Below, one piece after another: positions 24,946-33,843 of a DNA stretch of 64,000 nucleotides (its first letter is position 1; each line of letters opens with the position of its first letter). The notes beneath the pieces were generated by a model, which did no database searches, was not told the DNA's origin, and worked only from the letters and a program-made list of their open reading frames with translations. The stretch spans positions 62,001-126,000 of the forward strand of contig NZ_JYLD01000012.1 in the NCBI RefSeq assembly GCF_001043025.1, read 5' to 3'. The stretch comes from Pseudomonas helleri. GTDB lineage: Bacteria; Pseudomonadota; Gammaproteobacteria; Pseudomonadales; Pseudomonadaceae. Made by a program: the position numbers and the translations under genes.

Positions 24946-25947
24946 ATGGCTCGTGGCGGCGTAAACAAGGCGGTGGTGCAAATAGCGCGCACGGCGATAC
25001 TGGCTCGCGGTGAACACCCCAGCATCGATGCAGTACGGATTGAAATGGGCAACACCGGGTCGAAAACCACGATCCACCGCTACCTCAAGGAGCTCGACGA
25101 GACTGACTCACGTCGCGGCGTGCAGCACGAACAGCTAGGTGATGAGCTGAGCGAACTGGTCGCCCGCCTCGCCCAGCGCCTGAAAGAACAAGCGCAAGAG
25201 CCGATCGACCGCGCCGAAGCGCACTACGAGCAGCTCAAAGCAGAGTTACGCGACCAACTGGCGCAAGCGCAGCAAGACCATCTGCAATTGCAGAAAGAGC
25301 TGGAGATCCAGAACACGGCCTTGCAGCAAGAAACGGCGAATCTGGAAGCCACCCGCTCCATGCTGCAAACCGAGCAAACGCGCAACGCCGCCCTCAATCA
25401 GGCGTGCAGCGATTTCGAGCTGCGCCTCAACGACCGCGACGAGCAGATCCGCTCACTGGAAGAAAAACACCTGCACGCCCGCGATGCGCTGGAGCATTAC
25501 CGCAGCGCGGCCAAAGAGCAGCGCGAGCAGGAACAGCGCCGTCATGAAGGGCAACTGCAACAGCTACAAATGGAATTGCGACAAGCGCAGCAAAGCGCGC
25601 TGGTGCGTCAGGACGAAATCACCCAACTGCACCGCGATAACGAACGCGTACTCAGTGAAAGCCGCGTATTAAGCAAAGAGCTGAATCAAGCCAGCGATCA
25701 GCAGCACAAACTGAGCAACCTGAATGAACGACTGACCGCCCAACTGAGCCAGCAAGAAAGCGAACGCACATTGCTGCAAGAACGCTTGCGGGTCGCCACC
25801 CAAGAAAGCCAGGCATTAAAAGAAGCGCAAAATCAGGCCCTTGAAGCCAGCGCAGCTTTGACATTAAGAGCCCTCAAGGCGGAGGCGGCGCTGGAGACCC
25901 TCACTGCCAGCCCAAGCAACACCCCAAAAGTGGCTACCGAGAATTAA
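24946..25947 (+). CDS. KfrA-like DNA-binding coiled-coil protein
   Basis: 333 residues. The N-terminal 60 residues match the KfrA_N DNA-binding domain (VQIARTAILARGEHPSIDAVRIEMGNTGSKTTIHRYLKEL). From about residue 80 to 310 it is an almost unbroken Glu/Gln/Ala/Leu-rich coiled coil without Pro or Gly, as in plasmid KfrA and its chromosomal relatives. AGGAG six bases before the ATG sets the start. Plasmid KfrA proteins are repressors that may scaffold DNA segregation. Here it is chromosomal and divergent from a tyrosine recombinase, suggesting a functional pair. Confidence 0.85.
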   Translation: MARGGVNKAVVQIARTAILARGEHPSIDAVRIEMGNTGSKTTIHRYLKELDETDSRRGVQHEQLGDELSELVARLAQRLKEQAQEPIDRAEAHYEQLKAELRDQLAQAQQDHLQLQKELEIQNTALQQETANLEATRSMLQTEQTRNAALNQACSDFELRLNDRDEQIRSLEEKHLHARDALEHYRSAAKEQREQEQRRHEGQLQQLQMELRQAQQSALVRQDEITQLHRDNERVLSESRVLSKELNQASDQQHKLSNLNERLTAQLSQQESERTLLQERLRVATQESQALKEAQNQALEASAALTLRALKAEAALETLTASPSNTPKVATEN

Positions 25948-26074
25948 CCCTTGAGCAGGCTTGCCCGTCAGCGCCAGCAACTCCACGTGCAAGCCCGCTC
26001 CCAGAACATGCGTTCAGCAACCGTTCAGCCAATGAAATCGATTCTTGTTTAGCAATACGTATCAGTATGTTACA

Positions 26075-26092
26075 AATTAGCCACTACTAATT
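26075..26092. promoter_or_regulatory. AATTAG-N6-CTAATT inverted repeat before efeU
   Basis: A perfect 6-bp inverted repeat 20 bp upstream of the efeU start in an AT-rich promoter region. I do not see a good 19-bp Fur consensus, so this may be an operator for iron or pH control by another regulator, or chance. Confidence 0.25.
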
Positions 26093-26112
26093 CGTGACGC
26101 GGTGCTCTCTTC

Positions 26113-26955
26113 ATGCTTGTTCCTTTTCTGATCATGCTGCGCGAGGGCATTGAAGCCGCGCTTATCGTCGGCATTATTGCCAGCTACCTTAAGCAAACCG
26201 GGCGTGGGCAGTGGATGCCCGCGGTATGGATCGGGGTTTTCCTCGCCGCAGCCTTGTCCCTGCTGGTCGGTGGCGGCCTGGAGCTGATGAGCGCTGAATT
26301 CCCGCAAAAGCAACAAGAACTCTTTGAAGGCATCGTCGGCCTGATTGCCGTCGGCATCCTCAGCTCGATGGTGTTCTGGATGCGCAAAGTCGCGCGCTCC
26401 ATTAAAAGCACGCTGCACACCTCCCTTGATCACGCCCTTGCCGGCTCCAAACACCAGGTCACTGCGCTGATCGCCATGGTGTTTTTTGCCGTGGCCCGTG
26501 AAGGCCTGGAAACCGTGTTCTTCCTGCTCGCGGTTTTCCAGCAAAGCGAGGGCCCGGCAGCGCCTTTGGGCGCTCTGCTCGGTTTGATTCTGGCGATCTT
26601 TGTCGGTTTTGCGATTTACACCGGCAGCATGCGCCTGAACCTCGGCCTGTTTTTTCGTTGGACCGGGCTGTTCATTCTGGTAGTAGCGGCGGGCATTCTG
26701 GCCAACTCCGTCCAGGCCCTGCACGAAGCCGGCTTGTGGAATGCCCTGCAAGGCGTGGTGTTTGACATTAGCAGCACGCTGCCGATGGACGGCCCGCTCG
26801 GCTCAGTCCTCGCCGGCATGTTCGGCTATCAAGATGCGCCCACCGTCAGCGTGCTCGGCGCTTATGTCATTTATCTGGTCGTGGCCCTGGTGATGTTCTT
26901 TCGCTCCCCGCCCGCACCAAAGGTTGCTCAACCCTCTTCAGTGACAAACTCATAA
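26113..26955 (+). CDS. efeU: Ferrous iron permease EfeU (FTR1/OFeT family)
   Basis: An inner-membrane iron permease, 280 residues with seven hydrophobic segments. Both iron-binding REXXE motifs are intact: MLREGIEAAL in TM1 and AREGLETVFFLLAVF in TM4. A C-terminal GSVLAGMFGYQDAPTVSVLGAYVIYL segment is typical. It is the first gene of a four-gene iron-uptake operon; efeO starts 8 bp after its stop. Confidence 0.93.
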   Translation: MLVPFLIMLREGIEAALIVGIIASYLKQTGRGQWMPAVWIGVFLAAALSLLVGGGLELMSAEFPQKQQELFEGIVGLIAVGILSSMVFWMRKVARSIKSTLHTSLDHALAGSKHQVTALIAMVFFAVAREGLETVFFLLAVFQQSEGPAAPLGALLGLILAIFVGFAIYTGSMRLNLGLFFRWTGLFILVVAAGILANSVQALHEAGLWNALQGVVFDISSTLPMDGPLGSVLAGMFGYQDAPTVSVLGAYVIYLVVALVMFFRSPPAPKVAQPSSVTNS

Positions 26956-26963
26956 GGTCCTGC

Positions 26964-28157
26964 ATGTCTACCCCTGCAAGCGGTACACCCCCTCGCGCAC
27001 TGCGCTGGGCGGTGGCCGGCTCGGTGATCGTTATGATCGCGGCCGGCGGTTTGTTCTATTACGCCTCGCAACTGGCCGCCGCCAAACGCAAGGTTCACAG
27101 CAATGAAATCACCGTTACGATTCACCCGCACAGCTGCGAACCGAATGAGCTGACAGTTCCGGCAGGCTTTAACAGCTTCCGCATCGTCAACGCCTCGGAA
27201 CGCGCAGTGGAATGGGAAATCCTCGACGGCGTGCTGGTGATCGAAGAGCGCGAAAACATTGCCCCCGGTTTGAGTCAGGTGATCAATGCCACGCTCAACC
27301 CCGGTGATTACGCCATTACTTGCGGCCTGCTCAGCAACCCGCGCGGCAAGCTCCATGTCACACCGACCGCCGAATCTGAAGCCAAGGCCAAGGCGCGCCC
27401 ATCGATGGTGGCGTTTATCGGCCCGCTGTCTGAGTTCCGGGTGTACGTGAGCAGCCAGAGCAACGCGCTGATCAAGGCGGTAGAAGCTCTGTCGCAAGCT
27501 ATCAGCAGTGGCGACCTTGCCCAGGCGCAAACACTCTATGTACCGGCGCGCGAGGCTTATCAGCGCTTGGCACCCGCCGCGCAACGTTTGGGCGAACTGG
27601 ACAACACCCTGAATGCCCGCGCCGACTATTTTGAAAAACGCGAGCTAGATCCAGGCTTCAGCGGCTTCCATCGTCTCGAATATGGCCTGTTTGATCAACG
27701 CAGCACCCAGGGCCTGACGCCTGTGGCCGAACAACTGAAAGCCAATGCGGCGCTACTCAAGCAGCAACTGATGGCGCAATCACTGCCGCCCGAGCAGTTA
27801 GTCAGCATCGTTTCGCGCACGCTGCACAACATGGCCGACACCCGCGCCACCAGCGGCGAAGAAGAGCGCTACAGCCATATCGACCTCAACGGTTTTGCCG
27901 CCAACCTGCAAACCACCCGCAAAGTGGTTGACCTGTTGCGCCCACTGCTGGCCAAAAACAATGCTGACATCTTGCTCAACATTGATAACGCCAGCACTGC
28001 ACTCGACACCGAGCTCGACACCTTTAAAACCGCACAGGGCTACGCCACGTACGACACGGTAAGCGCCGCCCAGCGTCAAGCAATCAGTAACAAGGCCAAG
28101 GCTCTGGCCGATGCACTCGATGGAATCGATCCAGCCCTCGGCCTTTCAGGCCTGTAA
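26964..28157 (+). CDS. efeO: EfeO: cupredoxin plus M75 (imelysin-like) periplasmic iron-uptake protein
   Basis: 397 residues. An N-terminal membrane anchor or signal (about 12-32) is followed by a cupredoxin domain (ITVTIHPHSCEPNELTVPAGFNSFRIVN ... ITCGLLSNPRGKLHV, about 45-130) and the M75 imelysin-like domain with GFHRLEYGLFDQ near residue 235. It is thought to take up and oxidise iron in the periplasm before passing it to EfeU. Gene order efeU-efeO-efeB is the standard one. Confidence 0.92.
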   Translation: MSTPASGTPPRALRWAVAGSVIVMIAAGGLFYYASQLAAAKRKVHSNEITVTIHPHSCEPNELTVPAGFNSFRIVNASERAVEWEILDGVLVIEERENIAPGLSQVINATLNPGDYAITCGLLSNPRGKLHVTPTAESEAKAKARPSMVAFIGPLSEFRVYVSSQSNALIKAVEALSQAISSGDLAQAQTLYVPAREAYQRLAPAAQRLGELDNTLNARADYFEKRELDPGFSGFHRLEYGLFDQRSTQGLTPVAEQLKANAALLKQQLMAQSLPPEQLVSIVSRTLHNMADTRATSGEEERYSHIDLNGFAANLQTTRKVVDLLRPLLAKNNADILLNIDNASTALDTELDTFKTAQGYATYDTVSAAQRQAISNKAKALADALDGIDPALGLSGL

Positions 28158-28173
28158 TGCAGACGAGACGTAC

Positions 28174-29493
28174 ATGAGCGATTCAGACAACACCCAGAAT
28201 GAGATCAACCTGCAACGTCGTCGCGTACTGCTCGGCATGGGCGTCGCCGGCGCCGCGCTGGCAGGCAGCGCTCTGAGTTGCCCGGCCATGGCCGCCAGCG
28301 GTGCAGCCAATGCGCAAGTGACTCAGGCACCCAGCAGTGACAAGACCCAGGATCATCACGAGTTCCACGGCCAACACCAAAACGGCATCGTCACGCCTCG
28401 CCCGGCTGCCGGCATGCTGGTGTCCTTCGATGTACTGGCCACTGATCGCGCAGACCTCGAACGCCTGTTCCGCACCCTCAACGAACGCATCGCGTTTCTG
28501 ACCAAGGGCGGCCCGGTCACGCAAGTCGACCCCAAACTGCCACCTACCGACTCAGGGATCCTCGGACCGGTAGTAACGCCTGACAACCTGACCGTCACGG
28601 TATCGGTCGGCGAGTCGCTGTTTGATGAGCGTTACGGCCTGGGCAACGTCAAGCCCAAGCACCTGATCCGCATGCAGGGCTTTCCCAACGACGCGCTGGA
28701 GCCTGCCTTTTGCCATGGCGATTTGAGCCTGCAATTTTGCGCCAACACCGCCGACACCAACATTCACGCCCTGCGCGACATCGTTAAAAACCTGCCCGAC
28801 CTGTTGCTGGTGCGCTGGAAGCAAGAAGGCACAGTACCGCCGCAAGCGCCCACCAAACCGGGCGTTCCCCCGCAGAGCGCGCGCAACTTCCTGGGTTTCC
28901 GTGATGGCTCAGCCAACCCGGACTCCAACGACAACACCTTGATGAACAGCATCGTCTGGGTCCAGCCAGGCAGCGACGAACCCAAGTGGGCGGTCGATGG
29001 CAGCTACCAGGCGGTGCGCATCATTCGCAACTTTGTCGAACGCTGGGACCGCACGCCGCTGCAAGAGCAGCAAAGCATCTTCGGCCGCAACAAGGCCAGC
29101 GGCGCACCGATGGATGGCCATCACGAAACCGACGTGCCGGATTACAGCAAAGACCCCGAAGGCAAGGTCACCAAGCTGGATGCGCACATCCGCCTGGCCA
29201 ACCCGCGCACCGCCGAAACCAGCAAAAGCTTGATCTTGCGCCGCCCGTTCAACTACTCGAACGGCGTCAACAAGAACGGCCAACTGGACATGGGCCTGCT
29301 GTTTATCTGCTACCAGAGCAACCTGGAAAACGGCTTTATCGCCGTACAGACCCGACTCAATGGTGAGCCACTGGAGGAATACCTCAAGCCAATTGGCGGA
29401 GGTTACTTCTTTACCTTGCCGGGCGTACGCGACGACAAGGACTTTATTGGGCGCTCGCTGCTGAATGCCGCAGCGCCCCTGACTCGAACTTGA
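28174..29493 (+). CDS. efeB: EfeB: Tat-exported DyP-type haem peroxidase/deferrochelatase
   Basis: 439 residues. The frame opens at 28111 inside efeO, but the ATG at 28174 places a Tat signal (QRRRVLLGMGVAGAALAGSA) at the N terminus with cleavage after CPAMA. The DyP signature GFRDGSANP supplies the catalytic Asp. The C-terminal half holds the conserved LILRRPFNYSNG and LLFICYQSNLENGF segments. In E. coli the protein is periplasmic and is reported to oxidise iron or release it from haem. Co-transcribed with efeO and efeM. Confidence 0.93.
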   Translation: MSDSDNTQNEINLQRRRVLLGMGVAGAALAGSALSCPAMAASGAANAQVTQAPSSDKTQDHHEFHGQHQNGIVTPRPAAGMLVSFDVLATDRADLERLFRTLNERIAFLTKGGPVTQVDPKLPPTDSGILGPVVTPDNLTVTVSVGESLFDERYGLGNVKPKHLIRMQGFPNDALEPAFCHGDLSLQFCANTADTNIHALRDIVKNLPDLLLVRWKQEGTVPPQAPTKPGVPPQSARNFLGFRDGSANPDSNDNTLMNSIVWVQPGSDEPKWAVDGSYQAVRIIRNFVERWDRTPLQEQQSIFGRNKASGAPMDGHHETDVPDYSKDPEGKVTKLDAHIRLANPRTAETSKSLILRRPFNYSNGVNKNGQLDMGLLFICYQSNLENGFIAVQTRLNGEPLEEYLKPIGGGYFFTLPGVRDDKDFIGRSLLNAAAPLTRT

Positions 29494-29535
29494 TTTCACC
29501 CCCAACCTGAACCTAAAACAAACCGGAAAAGTCCC

Positions 29536-30360
29536 ATGAAGAAGACGCCGCTCGCACTGTTTATCGCTCTAGGTTTGCTCCACACCCCGCTCTCGGTATT
29601 CGCGGCGAATGCACCACTGGACCTGGTGCAACCTGTATCGGACTACAAGATTTACGTCACCGATGAAATCGACACGCTGGCGCAAGAAACCCAGAAGTTC
29701 ACCGACGCCATCAAAAAGGGCGACCTGGCCACCGCCAAAAAGCTCTACGCACCGACCCGCGTGCACTACGAGTCGATTGAGCCGATCGCCGAACTGTTCA
29801 GTGACCTCGACGCGTCTATCGACTCCCGGGTTGATGACCATGAGAAAGGCGTGACCGCTGAAGACTTCACCGGCTTCCACCGCATCGAATACACCCTGTT
29901 CTCCGAGAACACCACCAAGGGCCTCGATGTGCTGGCTGACAAACTCAATGCCGACGTCAAAGACTTGCAAACCCGCGTTGCCGGTCTAACCTTCCCGCCA
30001 GATAAGGTCGTGGGCGGTGCGGCTGCGCTGATGGAAGAAGTGGCTGCGACCAAGATTTCTGGCGAAGAAGACCGTTACAGCCATACCGACCTGTATGACT
30101 TCCAGGGCAACGTAGACGGCGCGAAGAAGATTTTCGACCTGTTCCGTCCGCAAATTGCAGCCAATGACAAAGCTTTTGCCGACAAGGTCGACAAAAACTT
30201 CGCCACGGTTGACAAGATCCTGGCCAAGTACAAAACCAAAGATGGCGGTTTTGAAACCTACGACAAGGTCAAGGATAACGATCGTAAGGCACTGGTTGGC
30301 CCGGTTAACACCCTGGCAGAAGACCTGTCTACATTGCGCGGCAAGCTGGGCTTGAACTAA
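29536..30360 (+). CDS. efeM: EfeM/EfeO-type periplasmic M75 protein without cupredoxin domain
   Basis: 274 residues. A Sec signal peptide (MKKTPLALFIALGLLHTPLSVFA) is followed directly by an M75 domain. GFHRIEYTLFSENTTKG carries the HxxE motif, and EEDRYSHTDLYDFQGNV resembles the matching segment of EfeO upstream (EEERYSHIDLNGFAANL), so the two are paralogous. It lacks the cupredoxin domain, which defines EfeM in pseudomonads. It sits 42 bp after efeB and closes the operon before a strong terminator. Confidence 0.88.
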   Translation: MKKTPLALFIALGLLHTPLSVFAANAPLDLVQPVSDYKIYVTDEIDTLAQETQKFTDAIKKGDLATAKKLYAPTRVHYESIEPIAELFSDLDASIDSRVDDHEKGVTAEDFTGFHRIEYTLFSENTTKGLDVLADKLNADVKDLQTRVAGLTFPPDKVVGGAAALMEEVAATKISGEEDRYSHTDLYDFQGNVDGAKKIFDLFRPQIAANDKAFADKVDKNFATVDKILAKYKTKDGGFETYDKVKDNDRKALVGPVNTLAEDLSTLRGKLGLN

Positions 30361-30371
30361 ACCCGCTTGAG

Positions 30372-30426
30372 CAGCGCCAATCTGTGTGACGCACTTCACA
30401 AATCCGCAGATTGGCGCTGTTTTTTG
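30372..30426 (+). terminator. Terminator of the efe operon
   Basis: CAGCGCCAATCTG and CAGATTGGCGCTG form a perfect 13-bp stem followed by TTTTTTG, starting 12 bp after the efeM stop. Confidence 0.92.
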
Positions 30427-30841
30427 CATTCGTTAAAAAAAGTCATTTTTCTGTGTAATGAATGACTTGGATCATTGTTTAAAATCGCCAAAACCCCATC
30501 CTTGTCACCCGATACATTTCCCTCACACTTTTACCCATAAAGCCGCGGGCCAAGCGCTACACGGGGTTTCCTGAATAGCACCTGTCTGCCCCCTAAAAAC
30601 ATGGCCTTTTGATTCAACTTTCATAGGTTTTTCACACCTCTGCGTTTAACGTAGGCGTCAGCTTTTAGGAATAACAAAAATAGTTTGTAAGAAAAATCAT
30701 GTAGATAACGTAGTTTGATGACTTTACCTTCGTCAGTTTTAGGCTTTAATGCCTGCAGGCGTAATCTGTCTAGCGCGCCTGAACAGGCCGACTTCTCAGA
30801 CGAGTCATCTTGTACCATTGAAACTGACTGGAACGAATAAC
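30427..30841. other. Promoter region of the arn operon; arnB missing
   Basis: 415 bp with no credible gene in either direction. It is AT-rich and non-coding in character. The usual first gene of the operon, the aminotransferase arnB (about 1.1 kb), is not here and I cannot see a remnant of it. A ColR-like box is present at 30620. Confidence 0.75.
30620..30635 (+). promoter_or_regulatory. ColR-like box upstream of arnC
   Basis: TTCATAGGTTTTTCAC, 206 bp before the arnC start. It differs from the gloA-upstream box in two of 16 positions and from the remembered ColR consensus in two. In pseudomonads arn operons respond to several envelope-stress two-component systems, so control here makes sense, but this is inference. 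Confidence 0.4.
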
Positions 30842-31849
30842 TTGAAACCCTACCCTATCCAGTGCGTGTCGATCGTCATTCCGGTCTACAACGAAGAACA
30901 GAGCCTGCCTGAGCTGCTGCGCCGTACCGAAGCAGCCTGTGCCCAGCTTACCCAAGCTTACGAAATCGTACTGGTCGACGATGGCAGCCGAGACAAATCG
31001 GCGCAAATCCTGCAAGACGCTGCCGAACGTGAAGGCAGCCCGGTAGTGGCGGTGATCCTCAACCGTAACTATGGACAACATGCCGCCATCATGGCCGGCT
31101 TTGAAAACTCCAAGGGCGATGTAGTCATCACCCTGGACGCTGACTTGCAAAACCCTCCAGAAGAAATCCCGCGTCTGGTTGCCCAGGCAGCCTTGGGCTA
31201 TGACGTGGTTGGTACTGTGCGCAACAACCGTCAGGACTCGGCCTGGCGCCGCTGGCCTTCGCGCCTCATCAACCTGGCCGTACAGCGTTCCACCGGCGTT
31301 GCCATGAGCGACTACGGCTGCATGCTGCGCGCCTATCGCCGTTCGATTGTCGACGCGATGCTGGCATGCCGCGAGCGCAGCACCTTTATCCCGATTCTCG
31401 CCAACAGCTTTGCCCGCCACACCACCGAAGTGCTGGTGCAGCACGCCGAGCGTGAACACGGCGATTCGAAATACAGCCCGATGCGCCTGATCAACCTGAT
31501 GTTTGACTTGATCACCTGCATGACCACCACCCCCCTGCGCCTGCTGAGCATTATCGGCTTCAGCATGGCCTTGCTGGGCGGCATTTTCGCCATTCTGCTG
31601 ATCGTATTGCGCCTGATCTTTGGCGCTACCTGGGCGGGCGACGGCACCTTCGTGCTGTTTGCCGTGCTGTTTGTGTTCACCGGCGGCCAATTCATTGGCA
31701 TGGGCCTGCTGGGTGAGTACCTGGGACGTATGTACAGCGATGTGCGTGCACGCCCTCGGTTCTTCATCGAGAAAATCGTCCGCGCTGAACCGGCCACTGA
31801 AACTGCTACACCTTGCAACTCGTCTTCTTCTACTTCGACACAGGTCTAA
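30842..31849 (+). CDS. arnC: Undecaprenyl-phosphate 4-deoxy-4-formamido-L-arabinose transferase
   Basis: A GT2 glycosyltransferase that attaches 4-formamido-arabinose to undecaprenyl phosphate at the inner-membrane face. 335 residues with SIVIPVYNEEQSLPELL, VLVDDGSRDKS and TLDADLQNPPEE (nucleotide-sugar and metal sites), then two C-terminal transmembrane helices (about 235-300). The frame is open from 30749, but the TTG at 30842 gives the family start MKPYPIQ; the ribosome-binding site is weak. It is the first gene present, because arnB is absent. Confidence 0.93.
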   Translation: MKPYPIQCVSIVIPVYNEEQSLPELLRRTEAACAQLTQAYEIVLVDDGSRDKSAQILQDAAEREGSPVVAVILNRNYGQHAAIMAGFENSKGDVVITLDADLQNPPEEIPRLVAQAALGYDVVGTVRNNRQDSAWRRWPSRLINLAVQRSTGVAMSDYGCMLRAYRRSIVDAMLACRERSTFIPILANSFARHTTEVLVQHAEREHGDSKYSPMRLINLMFDLITCMTTTPLRLLSIIGFSMALLGGIFAILLIVLRLIFGATWAGDGTFVLFAVLFVFTGGQFIGMGLLGEYLGRMYSDVRARPRFFIEKIVRAEPATETATPCNSSSSTSTQV

Positions 31850-31851
31850 CC

Positions 31852-33843
31852 ATGAGTTTGAAAGCCGTTGTTTTCGCCTATCACGATATTGGCTGCACAG
31901 GCATCGAAGCCCTGCTCAATGCAGGCTACGACATTGCTGCCGTGTTCACCCATGCTGATGACCCCTCGGAAAATAACTTCTACGGTTCTGTGGCCCAACT
32001 ATGCGCCCGTAAAGGCATTCCGGTACACGCTCCGGAAGATGCTAACCACCCACTGTGGATCGAGCGCATTCGCAAGCTGAATGCCGACTACATTTTCTCG
32101 TTCTACTACCGCAACCTGTTGGGCGAAGAACTGCTGGCCAGCTCCAGCAAAGGCGCATTCAACCTGCACGGTTCCCTGCTGCCCCGCTACCGTGGCCGCG
32201 CTCCAGCGAACTGGGTACTGGTCAACGGCGAAACCGAAACCGGCGTAACCCTGCACCGCATGGTCAAACGTGCCGATGCCGGTGACATTGTTGCCCAGGA
32301 ACGCATCAGCATTGAGCGCAGCGACACCGCGCTGAGCCTGCACGCCAAGCTGCGTGAAACCGCTGCAAAACTGCTGGCAGAAACCTTGCCTGTGCTGCCT
32401 GAAGGCAAGCTCAAAGAAACCCCGCAAGACGAATCCAAGGCCACTTACTTCGGTCGCCGCACAGCCGCTGACGGCCTGCTGCAGTGGAATCGCCCGGCAG
32501 AAGAACTGTTCAACCTGGTCCGTGCAGTTACCCAGCCGTACCCAGGCGCGTTCTGCGCCGTTGGCGAGCACAAACTGATTGTTTGGGCCAGCGAAGTGGT
32601 TGCCGGCAACGAAGGCCAGGCACCGGGCAACGTGATCAGCTGCGACCCGCTGCGTATCGCTTGTGGCAAAGACTCGCTGGTGATCACCGCCGGTCAGCGC
32701 AACGACAACGGCCTGTACCTGAGCGGCCCGCAACTGGCTCGTGAACTGGGTCTGGTTGATGGCTCGCGTCTGCGTGGCAGCGAATCCGGCCGTCCGGCCC
32801 GTCGTACCCGCGTTCTGATCCTGGGCGTTAACGGCTTTATCGGTAACCACCTGTCCGAGCGTCTGCTGCAAGACGACCGTTACGAAGTGTACGGCCTGGA
32901 CATCGGCTCCGACGCTATTGACCGCCTGCGCAGCCACCCGAACTTCCACTTCGTGGAAGGCGACATCAGCATCCATACCGAGTGGATCGAGTACCACATC
33001 AAGAAGTGCGACGTGATTCTGCCGCTGGTAGCCATCGCCACGCCGATCGAATACACCCGCAACCCGCTGCGCGTATTCGAACTGGACTTTGAAGAGAACC
33101 TCAAGCTGGTTCGCTACTGCGTCAAGTACAACAAGCGCGTGATCTTCCCGTCCACGTCCGAAGTGTATGGCATGTGCCAGGACCAGAACTTCGACGAAGA
33201 CACTTCCAACCTGATTGTTGGCCCGATCAACAAGCAGCGCTGGATCTACTCCGTGTCCAAGCAACTGCTGGACCGCGTGATCTGGGCTTACGGCACCAAA
33301 GGCCTGAAGTTCACCCTGTTCCGTCCGTTCAACTGGATGGGCCCGCGTCTGGACCGTCTGGATTCGGCTCGTGTTGGCAGCTCGCGCGCCATCACTCAGT
33401 TGATCCTGCACCTCGTGGAAGGTACCCCGATCCGTCTGGTTGACGGTGGTGCTCAGAAGCGCTGCTTCACTGACGTGGCTGACGGCATCGAAGCCCTGGC
33501 ACGCATCATTGAAAACAAAGACGGCAAGTGTGACGGCCAGATCATCAACATCGGCAACCCGGAAAACGAAGCCAGCATTCGTGAACTGGGCCATGAGTTG
33601 CTGCGTCAGTTCGAAGCGCACCCGTTGCGTGACAACTTCCCGCCGTTCGCCGGTTTCCGCGATGTTGAAAGCCAGTCGTTCTACGGCACCGGCTACCAGG
33701 ACGTGAGCCACCGCAAGCCAAGCGTTGAGAACGCACGTCGCCTGATCGACTGGACACCGACCACCGAGCTGAGCGAAACCATCGGCAAGACTCTGGATTT
33801 CTTCCTGCGTGAAGCCATGGTTGAAATCGCGGAAAAACGTTAA
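31852..33843 (+). CDS. arnA: Bifunctional UDP-Ara4N formyltransferase / UDP-glucuronate decarboxylase
   Basis: 663 residues, two enzymes in one chain. The N-terminal formyltransferase (about 1-300) has FNLHGSLLPRYRGRAPANW with catalytic Asn and His. The C-terminal oxidative decarboxylase (about 315-660) has the Rossmann motif GVNGFIGNHLSERLL, PSTSEVYGM and YSVSKQ with Tyr-x-x-x-Lys. It starts two bases after arnC. It makes UDP-4-keto-pentose from UDP-glucuronate and later formylates the amino sugar. The transamination step between these needs ArnB, which is not encoded here. Confidence 0.97.
   Translation: MSLKAVVFAYHDIGCTGIEALLNAGYDIAAVFTHADDPSENNFYGSVAQLCARKGIPVHAPEDANHPLWIERIRKLNADYIFSFYYRNLLGEELLASSSKGAFNLHGSLLPRYRGRAPANWVLVNGETETGVTLHRMVKRADAGDIVAQERISIERSDTALSLHAKLRETAAKLLAETLPVLPEGKLKETPQDESKATYFGRRTAADGLLQWNRPAEELFNLVRAVTQPYPGAFCAVGEHKLIVWASEVVAGNEGQAPGNVISCDPLRIACGKDSLVITAGQRNDNGLYLSGPQLARELGLVDGSRLRGSESGRPARRTRVLILGVNGFIGNHLSERLLQDDRYEVYGLDIGSDAIDRLRSHPNFHFVEGDISIHTEWIEYHIKKCDVILPLVAIATPIEYTRNPLRVFELDFEENLKLVRYCVKYNKRVIFPSTSEVYGMCQDQNFDEDTSNLIVGPINKQRWIYSVSKQLLDRVIWAYGTKGLKFTLFRPFNWMGPRLDRLDSARVGSSRAITQLILHLVEGTPIRLVDGGAQKRCFTDVADGIEALARIIENKDGKCDGQIINIGNPENEASIRELGHELLRQFEAHPLRDNFPPFAGFRDVESQSFYGTGYQDVSHRKPSVENARRLIDWTPTTELSETIGKTLDFFLREAMVEIAEKR

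Noticed and set aside
26041..26112. Possible Fur box before efeU
   Set aside because: No segment fits the 19-bp Fur consensus well; only a short AATTAG/CTAATT repeat is seen.
30430..30480. Anr/Fnr box near TTGGATCATTG upstream of the arn operon
   Set aside because: The spacing between TTG and ATC parts does not fit TTGAT-N4-ATCAA.
31999..33711. A 570-codon minus-strand frame opposite arnA
   Set aside because: Antisense shadow of arnA, with no domain and no start context.
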